DNA of 8,888 nucleotides from an uncultured Coriobacteriia bacterium (GCA_902478425.1 CABSKV010000060.1:1-8888); one strand, 5' to 3'. Shown: positions 1-6,071, numbered from the stretch's first letter. Made by a program: numbers and translations. The notes: generated by a model from the letters alone, not told the origin.

Positions 1-845
1 GCTCGGGTGCGCTCACGGGCAATGCCCTCGCGTCCAACCCCAAGATCTCCATCGTCACCATCACCGGCTCGACCGAGGTCGGCAAGAAGATCATGAAGGC
101 CGCGGCCGATAACGTCACCAAGGTTTCGCTCGAGCTGGGCGGCAAGGCGCCGGTCATCGTCATGAACGACTGCAAGCTCGACGAGACGGTCGACAACGTC
201 GTCGCATCGCGCATCATCAACACCGGCCAGGTGTGCAACGCCGCCGAGCGCGTCTACGTACAGGAGGGCATCGCCGAGGAGTTCACGAAGAAGGTTATCG
301 AGAAGATGAAGGGCCTGACCTTCGGTCCGGCGCTCGCCGGCACCTTCGACATGGGCTCGATGGTCAACAAGGCCCAGCAGGAGCACGTCGACGAGATGGT
401 GCAGTCCGCCATCGCAGAGGGCGCCACGGTTGCCTGCGGTGGCCACAAGGTGCAGGTCGACGGTAAGGGCTTCTTCTACGAGCCCACCGTCATCACCGGT
501 TGCACGCATGACATGCGCATCATGCGCGACGAGATCTTCGGCCCCGTGCTGCCCATCACGACGTTCAAGACGCTCGACGAGGCCATCGAGATGGCCAACG
601 ACAGCGTCTACGGCCTGACGAGCTCGATCTTCACGACCGACTACGACACGGTCATGCGCGCCATGAACGAGATCAAGTTCGGCGAGACCTATGTCAACCG
701 CGAGCACTTCGAGGCGTTCCAGGGCTTCCACCAGGGCGTGCGCCAGTCGGGCATCGGCGGCGAGGACGGCGAGCTCGGCGTCGAGGAGTACCTCGAGACG
801 CATGTCTGCTACGTCGACTGGGATACTAGCCGCAACAAGGAATAG
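1..845 (+). CDS. aldA: Lactaldehyde/aldehyde dehydrogenase, 3' part (5' end outside window)
   Basis: C-terminal 280 residues of an NAD-dependent aldehyde dehydrogenase, read in the frame beginning at base 3; the frame is open to the window edge, so the ATG at 93 is internal. AldA oxidises lactaldehyde, glycolaldehyde and related aldehydes to acids in the cytosol. The general-base Glu sits in LELGGKAP (codon 132-134) and the catalytic Cys in NTGQVCNAAERVYV (codon 234-236). They are 34 residues apart, as in the family. The second motif EIFGPVLP and the tail KFGETYVNRE plus GFHQGVRQSGIGG recall E. coli AldA (479 aa) from memory rather than a generic ALDH, so about 200 residues are missing. It ends TAG just before a strong terminator, so it is the last or only gene of its transcript. 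Exact substrate is inferred. Confidence 0.93.
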   Translation, partial: SGALTGNALASNPKISIVTITGSTEVGKKIMKAAADNVTKVSLELGGKAPVIVMNDCKLDETVDNVVASRIINTGQVCNAAERVYVQEGIAEEFTKKVIEKMKGLTFGPALAGTFDMGSMVNKAQQEHVDEMVQSAIAEGATVACGGHKVQVDGKGFFYEPTVITGCTHDMRIMRDEIFGPVLPITTFKTLDEAIEMANDSVYGLTSSIFTTDYDTVMRAMNEIKFGETYVNREHFEAFQGFHQGVRQSGIGGEDGELGVEEYLETHVCYVDWDTSRNKE

Positions 846-869
846 GGCGATACGGACATCGTCTGCTGT

Positions 870-900
870 GGGGCGTCCTTCTGGGCGCCCCATTTTGTTT
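870..900 (+). terminator. Intrinsic terminator of aldA
   Basis: A nine-pair stem (870-878 with 883-891, GGGGCGTCC/GGGCGCCCC, one G-T pair) has a TTCT loop and runs into ATTTTGTTT. It starts 25 bases after the aldA stop. The T-tract lies only on the plus-strand side, so it is not a good terminator for the convergent minus-strand gene, whose stop codon overlaps the T-tract. Confidence 0.9.
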
Positions 901-1654
901 ACGGAAGCTCGTCGTATTCCTCGTCGGACACGGGCTCGAGCCACTCGTTGCTCATGCCGCTGCCGCATGCCTCGAAGGCAACGTGGCTCATCCAGGTATC
1001 CTTGGCTGCGCCGTGCCAGTGCTTCACGCCCGCGGGAATCGTCACGCAATCACCCGGATGCAATTCGCGTGCCTGCTCGCCCCACTCCTGGTACCAACCG
1101 CGCCCATCGGTCACGAGCAGGATCTGCCCGCCGCCCTCGTCGGCGTGATGGATGTGCCAGTTGTTGCGGCAGCCCGGTTCGAACGTGACGTTGGCGACGA
1201 ACTGGGTGGCCTTCGGATCAGTGAGCGCGTTCAAGTACGAGCGGCCCGTGAAGTACTGCGCGTAGGCATCGTTGGGCTGCCCCAACCCGAACACGCCACC
1301 GTGAACCTCGGGCTCTTGCATTCCCTGCGGATCGTCCGCGTAGACCTTGACTGCCATGCGAAACGCCGCCCACGCATTGGGCCACCCTGCATAGAAAGCC
1401 ACATGGGTGAGCATGGCCGCCATCTCAGGTGCCGTGATGCCATTCTTCTTCGCCGTGATGATGTGGTACTCGAATGACGCGTCCACAAGCCCCTTCGCAA
1501 CCAGCGTCGTGATCGTGAGGGCCGAGCGCATCTTGAGCGACAGCGTTTCATCGCTCCACACCTCGTCAAAGAGCACGTCATCGTTGAGCTCGGCGAACAT
1601 TGGGGCAAAGCCTCCCAATTGGTCGCGTCCTGCCGTCTGCTTCACCTTCGCCAT
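899..1654 (-). CDS. Carboxymuconolactone decarboxylase-like / cupin two-domain protein
   Basis: 251 aa, two domains. Residues about 26-105 form an all-helical AhpD/CMD-like domain (KMRSALTITTLVAKG, then EYHIITAKKNGI, then HVAFYAGWPNAWAAF) without the CxxC pair of true AhpD peroxidases. Residues about 150-230 form a cupin with WHIHH (His167, His169) and GDCVTIPAGVKHWHG (His212), resembling manganese cupins of the hydroxynitrile-lyase-like group. The family acid is unclear: Gln177 fits the spacing to the following Gly184, while Glu173 fits the spacing to the histidines. The ATG at 1654 is chosen because GAGGAGG lies 6 bases upstream; an ATG 16 codons further up has no such site. Its promoter is of the MerR-activated type and faces the merR gene. 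Such fusions are usually annotated as decarboxylases, but no reaction can be assigned here; an oxidative or electrophile-stress role is inferred from the regulator. Confidence 0.88.
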   Translation of the reverse strand: MAKVKQTAGRDQLGGFAPMFAELNDDVLFDEVWSDETLSLKMRSALTITTLVAKGLVDASFEYHIITAKKNGITAPEMAAMLTHVAFYAGWPNAWAAFRMAVKVYADDPQGMQEPEVHGGVFGLGQPNDAYAQYFTGRSYLNALTDPKATQFVANVTFEPGCRNNWHIHHADEGGGQILLVTDGRGWYQEWGEQARELHPGDCVTIPAGVKHWHGAAKDTWMSHVAFEACGSGMSNEWLEPVSDEEYDELP

Positions 1655-1707
1655 GATCGTCCTCCTCGGTCGAATGCCATCCTGTGTTTGCGTTTCTTGC
1701 ATCTCGA

Positions 1708-1724
1708 ATATGCGTCAAGCATAT
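1708..1724. repeat. Perfect 6-bp inverted repeat at the CMD-cupin transcription start
   Basis: ATATGC (1708-1713) and GCATAT (1719-1724) are separated by GTCAA. The repeat overlaps the minus-strand -10 box and the expected start of transcription, so it could be a second protein-binding site or the first hairpin of the mRNA. It may also be chance. Confidence 0.4.
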
Positions 1725-1752
1725 GTAACATTTGAAGCTAACTTTAAGTCAA
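1722..1752 (-). promoter_or_regulatory. MerR-type promoter (19-bp spacer) of the CMD-cupin gene
   Basis: On the minus strand, TTGACT (1752-1747) is followed by exactly 19 bases and TACATA (1727-1722). Promoters activated by MerR-family proteins are known for such over-long spacers, which the regulator untwists. The predicted start is near 1715, giving a leader of about 60 bases. Confidence 0.75.
1732..1747. promoter_or_regulatory. MerR operator dyad
   Basis: TTGAAG-CTAA-CTTTAA is a dyad with one mismatch (TTgAAG against TTaAAG). It lies within the 19-bp spacer and touches the -35 box of the minus-strand promoter. It also covers the -35 box of the plus-strand merR promoter. The CTTAAAG/CTTTAAG flavour matches operators known for the AdhR/NmlR subgroup. 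Confidence 0.72.
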
Positions 1753-1760
1753 GGTATTCT
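1732..1760 (+). promoter_or_regulatory. merR promoter (17-bp spacer)
   Basis: TTGAAG (1732-1737), 17 bases, TATTCT (1755-1760). The spacing is normal, in contrast to the opposing promoter. Because its -35 box is the left half of the operator dyad, bound regulator should limit its own synthesis. Confidence 0.55.
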
Positions 1761-1784
1761 TGCGAAATGAACAGAGGAGGTTGC

Positions 1785-2222
1785 ATGCAGTATTCCATCG
1801 GCGAGGTCTCGAAGCTGACGGGGCTTTCCACATCGACGTTGCGCTACTACGACAGGGAAGGCCTACTGCCGAACCTCGAACGCAGGGGAGGCAAGCGCGT
1901 CTTTGGCGACGAGGCGATACGCACGCTGCGCGTCATCGAGTGCCTGAAGAAATCCGGGCTCGAGATCCGCGACATCAGGAAGTTCATGGAGCTGACGACG
2001 CAGGGCAGCGCGAGCTATGCGGCGCGTAAGGAGCTGATGGAGCGCCAGCGCGCAAGGACCGTCGAGCGCATCGAGGAGCTGCAAAAGGCACTCGCGTTGC
2101 TCGAGTACAAGTGCTGGTACTACGACGAGGCGCTTGCTTGCGGCAACGAGGACTTCGCGAATGACGTACCCACAAGCTTGCCACACGAGGCGCAGGATCT
2201 GTACCGCAAGGCGTTTGGGTAG
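1785..2222 (+). CDS. MerR-family regulator, NmlR/AdhR-like
   Basis: 145 aa transcription regulator. Residues 2-40 give the MerR winged helix-turn-helix (YSIGEVSKLTGLSTSTLRYY, then wing residues GGKRVFGDEAI). Residues about 82-112 form the dimerising coiled coil (ELMERQRARTVERIEELQKA) ending in LLEYKCWYYDEAL. The only candidate sensor in the DNA-binding half is Cys53 (IECLKKSG), at the place where NmlR and AdhR carry a single conserved Cys linked to aldehyde or thiol stress; the Cys set of metal-sensing MerR proteins is absent. Cys110 and Cys119 lie near the C-terminus. The ATG at 1785 has AGAGGAGG 4 bases upstream. It is divergent from the CMD-cupin gene, with an operator between them, and followed after 36 bp by a hydrolase gene probably on the same transcript. 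Activation of the CMD-cupin gene is inferred. Confidence 0.93.
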   Translation: MQYSIGEVSKLTGLSTSTLRYYDREGLLPNLERRGGKRVFGDEAIRTLRVIECLKKSGLEIRDIRKFMELTTQGSASYAARKELMERQRARTVERIEELQKALALLEYKCWYYDEALACGNEDFANDVPTSLPHEAQDLYRKAFG

Positions 2223-2258
2223 AATAGGGTAGATGCGCAGGGTGGATTACCTGCTTTC

Positions 2259-3092
2259 ATGGAGGGCATCGTGGAGATCGAGCGAAAAGAACATCGCACG
2301 GGGCTGGGAACGATTGTCTACTGGGTGAGCGCCGAGCCCGTGCCCGAGCGGCCCTGGCTCGTGCTTCTTCCCGGGCTGACCGCAGACCATCGCCTCTTCG
2401 ACAAGCAGGTCGAGTACTTCGCCGACAAGGCGAACGTCTTGGTCTGGGATGCTCCCTCGCACGGGGAGTCGCGTCCGTTTCCCCTCACGTGGACGCTCGA
2501 TGACTGGGCGCGCTGGCTCAAGGCCATCCTCGAGCAGGAACACATCGAGGCGCCCGTGCTTATCGGCCAGTCGATGGGCGGGTATCTCTCGCAGGCGTTC
2601 ATCGACTTGTTTCCCGGCGAGGTCGCCGGCTTCGTCTCGATTGACTCGTGTCCCCTGAAGCGCTCGTATTACCAGGGCTGGGAGCTGTACCTGCTCAAGC
2701 ACACCAAGCTGATGTTCGAGCTCTTTCCGTGGAAGACGCTCGTCAACCAAGGCGCGAAGGGCAACTCCACGACGCCGTATGGCCAGGCAATCATGCGCGA
2801 GATGATGCTCGACTACGACAAGCGCGAATACTGCGAGCTCTCCGCCCACGGCTTTCGCGTGCTGGCCGATGCCGTCGAGACAAACCGTCCCTACGAGATC
2901 GACTGCCCGCTGCTCGTGATATGCGGCGAGAAGGATGGCGCGGGCTCCGCGAAGCGCTACAACCGCGCGTGGGAGAAGCGCGAGGGACATGTCGTGCACT
3001 GGATCGAGGGCGCGGGGCACAACTCGTGCTGCGATAGGCCGGAGGCGGTCAACACGCTCATCGAGGAGTTCGTGCAGAAGGCCACGGGCTAG
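2259..3092 (+). CDS. Alpha/beta-hydrolase
   Basis: 277 aa single-domain alpha/beta-hydrolase, cytosolic with no signal peptide. Oxyanion-hole region LVLLPGLTADH (34-44), nucleophile elbow GQSMGG with Ser105, acid Asp226 in ICGEKDGAG and His254 in EGAGHNS give a full catalytic triad. Residues about 131-200 form the lid, rich in aromatic and charged residues. The substrate cannot be read from sequence; esterases, thioesterases and lyase-like members share this layout. The start is uncertain: ATG at 2259 has only a weak, distant purine stretch, while GTG at 2271 has GGAGGG 4 bases upstream and would remove four residues. It lies 36 bp after merR on the same strand, so the two are probably co-transcribed. 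Its 3' end overlaps the convergent glycosyltransferase gene by 35 bp. Confidence 0.9.
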   Translation: MEGIVEIERKEHRTGLGTIVYWVSAEPVPERPWLVLLPGLTADHRLFDKQVEYFADKANVLVWDAPSHGESRPFPLTWTLDDWARWLKAILEQEHIEAPVLIGQSMGGYLSQAFIDLFPGEVAGFVSIDSCPLKRSYYQGWELYLLKHTKLMFELFPWKTLVNQGAKGNSTTPYGQAIMREMMLDYDKREYCELSAHGFRVLADAVETNRPYEIDCPLLVICGEKDGAGSAKRYNRAWEKREGHVVHWIEGAGHNSCCDRPEAVNTLIEEFVQKATG

Positions 3093-4254
3093 GGGAGCGC
3101 AACCTTGATTCCATGACATCCAGAACCTTCGTCGCACCACCGAGGGTGGAAAGCTCGCAGCGCAGGACGGACGCCGCTTCCTGGAACCTCTTTTGGCCAT
3201 CGACCAGTTGCCTGATGGCCTCGCGTGCGGTTTCCTCATCGAAGCGCTCGTGCTTCAGCGATATGCCGACGCCGTTACGCACGGAAGCCTTGGCGTTGAA
3301 GCGGCGCTCGAACACCTTTCCGGGGCAGATGAGCTGTGGTGCCCCGTAGGCTATGCCGTCCATCACCGAGTTCTGGCCGCCGTGGTTCACGAAGACGGCT
3401 GCACGGGGCAGTAGCTTGGCGAAGTCGAAATGCGGAGCGGTGTGCACGCCTTTCATGAAACCTTCGGGAAGCCCGGCAACATACAACTCAAGGCCACTAC
3501 CTTGCAGCGTCTCCGCAAGCACGATGCAAGCCCGACGGGGCGTGAGGGTACCGTTGCCGAGATAGGCAACGACTGCATCTCGGCAGCCCTTGGATGCTTT
3601 CGGCGGCATGCCCGCGAAAGGTCCTGTGAAGATGACGGAATCCCCCTCTGCGAAAGGCTCCAGCGCGCAACAAGACGGAACAAAACGAACCTGCGGCCTG
3701 AGCAGCACGTCTTCGGGTGATTCCACCGGCTCCATCGACAGCGCGCGCAGTACGTGGTTCACTCCAACAGCAACGGCGGGATTGCTCGCGTAGGACGGCT
3801 GCGTGGGATAGCTCGCCGTACCGAAGACGGGGACGTCCTCCGCCCTGGCGGCGATGATCGCGGCGATGCTGAATTCGGAGTAGACGGCATCGAAGCGACC
3901 TTCGAGGATGATCTTGCGCAGCTGCCGCACGGCTGCCTCCAGATAGCGCCCGTCCGCGTTGCCGGTGAGTTTCAAGACGTCGTCGAAGCACGCTATGGAA
4001 ACGTGTCGGTTCAACCCGAGCTTCTGCGCCAACGGAAACATCCGCTTTCCCATCATATGCGGCAACCCAAGGGGAGTCGGGACGCGAATGGGAATCATGC
4101 GTGCTCCGGCGGGTGCATCCGCAGGGCTTCCTTCCGGAACGCAGAGGGCGACGCCCCATCCTCTTGCGTGCATGGCGGTGGCGAGGGTACGGGCGCGGCT
4201 GATGGGACCAGCGCTTTCGGCCATGGCCATCATGGGTGCGACGAGTATGCGCAT
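3058..4254 (-). CDS. GT-B family glycosyltransferase (UGT/MGT-like, GT1)
   Basis: 398 aa. The N-terminal Rossmann half starts MRILVAPMM and continues GPISRARTLATAMHARGWGV, the place where GT1 enzymes have GH...LA..L..RGH. The C-terminal half holds the donor site VNHGGQNSVMDGIAYGAP (289-306), equivalent to the HCGWNS core of UGTs. PGKVFERRFNA (311-321) follows, where many relatives have D/E-Q; here it is Glu-Arg. GT1 enzymes move sugar from a nucleotide donor to lipids, polyketides or other small molecules; the acceptor is unknown here. No signal peptide or clear membrane helix is seen. The ATG at 4254 is preferred over the ATG two codons upstream because GAAGGA lies 6 bases before it. It is divergent from a TetR gene that probably controls it, which suits a response to a toxic small molecule, an inference only. 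Confidence 0.87.
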   Translation of the reverse strand: MRILVAPMMAMAESAGPISRARTLATAMHARGWGVALCVPEGSPADAPAGARMIPIRVPTPLGLPHMMGKRMFPLAQKLGLNRHVSIACFDDVLKLTGNADGRYLEAAVRQLRKIILEGRFDAVYSEFSIAAIIAARAEDVPVFGTASYPTQPSYASNPAVAVGVNHVLRALSMEPVESPEDVLLRPQVRFVPSCCALEPFAEGDSVIFTGPFAGMPPKASKGCRDAVVAYLGNGTLTPRRACIVLAETLQGSGLELYVAGLPEGFMKGVHTAPHFDFAKLLPRAAVFVNHGGQNSVMDGIAYGAPQLICPGKVFERRFNAKASVRNGVGISLKHERFDEETAREAIRQLVDGQKRFQEAASVLRCELSTLGGATKVLDVMESRLRSPSPWPSARTPR

Positions 4255-4269
4255 GAGCATTCCTTCATT

Positions 4270-4283
4270 CCGACAGATGTCGG
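4270..4283. promoter_or_regulatory. Probable TetR operator between glycosyltransferase and tetR
   Basis: CCGACA-GA-TGTCGG has perfect 6-bp arms around two bases, 15 bp upstream of the glycosyltransferase start. The 8-mer CCGACAGA recurs at 4314-4321, nearer tetR, as a possible half-site. Overlapping -10-like boxes lie next to it: TATCAT (4285-4290, plus) and TATGAT (4292-4287, minus), both without convincing -35 boxes. A minus-strand start from that box would fall inside the palindrome, so binding there would block it. Confidence 0.55.
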
Positions 4284-4351
4284 GTATCATAACCACAGGC
4301 ATGAAAAGATGCCCCGACAGAACGCCGGAAGTGCCGGAAGGGGAGAGCGTC

Positions 4352-4906
4352 ATGGGAGAAGCCCGCACATCCGCCAGAAACAGAATCATCGAGGCCTACC
4401 TCGGGCTCCTCGCGAAGAACCCGCACAAGAAAGTGACCGTCTCCGCCGTGGCGAAGGCGGCGGGCTGCAACCGTGACACGTTCTACTATCACTTTCAGTC
4501 CATCGACGATGCGGCGAAGTGTGCCCTGGGCGACCTGGCGCCGAAGTCCGTTCCCCATATCGCCCGTGCGCTCATGGAAGGGGACGAGGTGACGATTCCC
4601 GCCCAGGTGAGGGCGCGGATGCTACTGGTCGCCAAGATAGTCCGGGCGCACCCGCGCATCTGCCATCATTTGGAGGGGATGCTCAAGGGTCTGTGGCTCT
4701 CCGAGTTCGGCATCGATGCCGGGGCAATGGGGAGGGCCGACGAAGCGGTGCTCGACTTCATGGCGGCGGGTGCAATCGGCCTGATTTGCGAGCACTTGGC
4801 AGATGCCGGGAGCGCAGACGAGTTCGATGCGGCCTTCTCTGCCGTTGCGCGCACCTTCGGGAAGAGCGCCCTCGATTATGCAAGGGAGCGCGGGCTAGTC
4901 AGCTGA
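4352..4906 (+). CDS. TetR/AcrR-family regulator (first)
   Basis: 184 aa helical repressor. The N-terminal DNA-binding domain covers residues about 8-54, with the helix-turn-helix VTVSAVAKAAGCNRDTFYYHF (28-48) typical of TetR. Residues 60-184 form a diverged ligand/dimer domain I cannot place. The ATG at 4352 has GGGGAGAG just upstream; an in-frame ATG at 4301 would add 17 residues (beginning MKRCPDRTPEVP) but lacks a good ribosome site and would cover part of the regulatory region. It is divergent from the glycosyltransferase gene with 97 bp between starts and a palindrome in that gap, the usual arrangement for a TetR protein repressing its neighbour and itself. It is convergent with a second TetR gene across a 72-bp gap with no clear terminator. 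Confidence 0.88.
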   Translation: MGEARTSARNRIIEAYLGLLAKNPHKKVTVSAVAKAAGCNRDTFYYHFQSIDDAAKCALGDLAPKSVPHIARALMEGDEVTIPAQVRARMLLVAKIVRAHPRICHHLEGMLKGLWLSEFGIDAGAMGRADEAVLDFMAAGAIGLICEHLADAGSADEFDAAFSAVARTFGKSALDYARERGLVS

Positions 4907-4978
4907 ATCCCGTGTGGGGTGCTCAGGCTTCCTCTATTTCGTCTTCGAAGTAAACAGTTTCCCTAGAAAGTTGCGCCG

Positions 4979-5671
4979 TCATTTCGCGAGGGCCTCGAAA
5001 ACGTCGACATACTCGTCCATGAGGTCGTCGGCGAGGGAGAGGTGCTGCTTGTCATCGTCCACGGCAGTCACAAATTGCAAGATGCCGCTGATGCCGTCCA
5101 TCATGAAGCTGCATATCCTCTCTTGCGCCTCGTGGAATTCTTTGCTGCTTACGCCCAGAATGATTTGTCTGTACATCCACAGAATTCCCGTCAGTATGAA
5201 TTCCGCTACGAGGCCGTCATCATCAGATTCGTTCAAGTCGCACCCCAGCAGGCCATCTCGAATAGCCCTTTTGAAAGGATCTCTCAGATAGCGGATCTTT
5301 TCTTCGAGCGTGATGTGCCTGTTTCGCATTCTGCTCGAAGCAATCTGCGGCTCTACGTATTCGCGCACGTTTCCCAAAAACAAGTTGAGACGCGTTTTGA
5401 CCACGAGATAAGGCGTCCAGTCGTTTTCGGTTTCCAGGAAGAAAGCCCAGTCCTTATCGGTCTTTGCCACTAGCTGCATTACCACTCCGTCTGAGAAGGC
5501 CTGATAGGCATCGGATACGCTCGGGAAGTGGTCGTAAAATGTCTTGCGCGTTATATTGGCCGCCCTGGACACGTCCGTAATCGTGATTTGGTCGAGTGCT
5601 TTGTCCTCGGTCAAACGTTGCAGGGCATCGAATATCGCTTTATCAGTCTTGGCGTTTCTTCTGCTAGACAT
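4979..5671 (-). CDS. TetR/AcrR-family regulator (second)
   Basis: 230 aa. The helix-turn-helix is residues 29-49 (ITITDVSRAANITRKTFYDHF), preceded by the usual first helix (KAIFDALQRLTED). The C-terminal part (60-230) is helical, with an acidic tail, and its ligand cannot be read. The ATG at 5671 is chosen because AAGGAAG ends 3 bases before it and AT-rich promoter sequence begins right behind; the longer open frame running to 6019 crosses that promoter and is not credible. The protein is not a close copy of the other TetR here. Its codons and upstream DNA are clearly richer in A and T than those of aldA or ada-alkA, suggesting a different history, possibly transfer. The 89-aa gene lies divergently upstream and is the most likely target. 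Confidence 0.87.
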   Translation of the reverse strand: MSSRRNAKTDKAIFDALQRLTEDKALDQITITDVSRAANITRKTFYDHFPSVSDAYQAFSDGVVMQLVAKTDKDWAFFLETENDWTPYLVVKTRLNLFLGNVREYVEPQIASSRMRNRHITLEEKIRYLRDPFKRAIRDGLLGCDLNESDDDGLVAEFILTGILWMYRQIILGVSSKEFHEAQERICSFMMDGISGILQFVTAVDDDKQHLSLADDLMDEYVDVFEALAK

Positions 5672-5684
5672 GAGCTTCCTTAAA

Positions 5685-5724
5685 ATTATACATAATAAGT
5701 ATATTTGTATACTATTATACATAA
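5685..5724. promoter_or_regulatory. AT-rich promoter/operator region with repeats
   Basis: Two exact copies of ATTATACATAA (5685-5695 and 5714-5724) flank an inverted repeat AGTATA-TTTG-TATACT (5698-5713). Read on the minus strand, each 11-mer contains TATAAT, an exact -10 box; the copy at 5690-5685 suits the tetR start at 5671. The whole block is nearly free of G and C while its surroundings are GC-rich. The inverted repeat is a natural operator candidate for the adjoining TetR protein. No good -35 box was found. Confidence 0.6.
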
Positions 5725-5766
5725 ATGGGATGTCTGTATTCTCGCATTCAAAGGTCCAAAGATAGA

Positions 5767-5803
5767 ATGGCTCCTCGATACTCGACTGATTAGGAGATGC
5801 CAT
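5767..5803 (+). promoter_or_regulatory. Possible hairpin masking the ribosome site of the 89-aa gene
   Basis: ATGG-CTCCT (5767-5775) can pair with AGGAG (5792-5796) and CCAT (5800-5803), nine pairs with a 3-base bulge and a 16-base loop. The paired bases include the Shine-Dalgarno AGGAG and the first two bases of the start codon. Whether it forms was not computed. Confidence 0.3.
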
Positions 5804-6071
5804 GGAATGCGATATCCCACAACTCGACTGTTCAAGCTCATATAACGACCTCCTTGAAGCCATGGGAACGCAGCAATACTGGGTGCGGTTTTTCATGCGT
5901 CCCTGCTGCCCGCCTCCGGGCGAGGGCACTGCAAGGAACCTTATCGAGCATCTGAAAACGGACATCGATGCTTGCGGAAACTTTTCGCCCGAAGAGCGCG
6001 CATCGCTACAAGAGGCCATAGACTCAGGGCTTGATTGGTACTTGAAGCTCGGCGTGAGACGTACTGTATAA
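5802..6071 (+). CDS. Small protein of unknown function (89 aa)
   Basis: Not recognised. The ATG at 5802 has TAGGAG 5 bases upstream, which is the main argument for a real gene. The protein begins MECDIPQLDC and has a central QYWVRFFMRPCCPPPGEG segment with paired Cys35-Cys36. It then shows two likely helices (TARNLIEHLKTDIDAC, and SPEERASLQEAIDSGLDWYL). Five cysteines in 89 residues (3, 10, 35, 36, 58) is high for a cytosolic protein; they could bind metal or form redox pairs, but no known motif is matched. There is no signal peptide or membrane helix. It is divergent from the second TetR gene, with about 130 bp of AT-rich regulatory DNA between, so it may be that regulator's target. The opposite strand is also open here, so coding status rests on the ribosome site and the protein-like helices. 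Confidence 0.6.
   Translation: MECDIPQLDCSSSYNDLLEAMGTQQYWVRFFMRPCCPPPGEGTARNLIEHLKTDIDACGNFSPEERASLQEAIDSGLDWYLKLGVRRTV

Noticed and set aside
2247..3239. Long minus-strand open frame opposite the alpha/beta-hydrolase
   Set aside because: It is the antisense shadow of a gene with a full catalytic triad, has no recognisable domain and no good ribosome site.
4255..4389. 45-codon N-terminal extension of the glycosyltransferase
   Set aside because: It covers the palindrome and the tetR start; the GT-B fold begins at MRILVAP with a ribosome site 6 bases upstream.
5685..5724. Duplicated ATTATACATAA as attachment-site direct repeats of a small element
   Set aside because: Copies are only 29 bp apart with no integrase or transposase; a promoter/operator reading is simpler.
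5672..6019. Upstream extension of the second tetR frame by 116 codons
   Set aside because: It would run through the AT-rich promoter with exact TATAAT boxes and through the opposite small gene; the internal ATG at 5671 has a ribosome site and starts a normal-length TetR.
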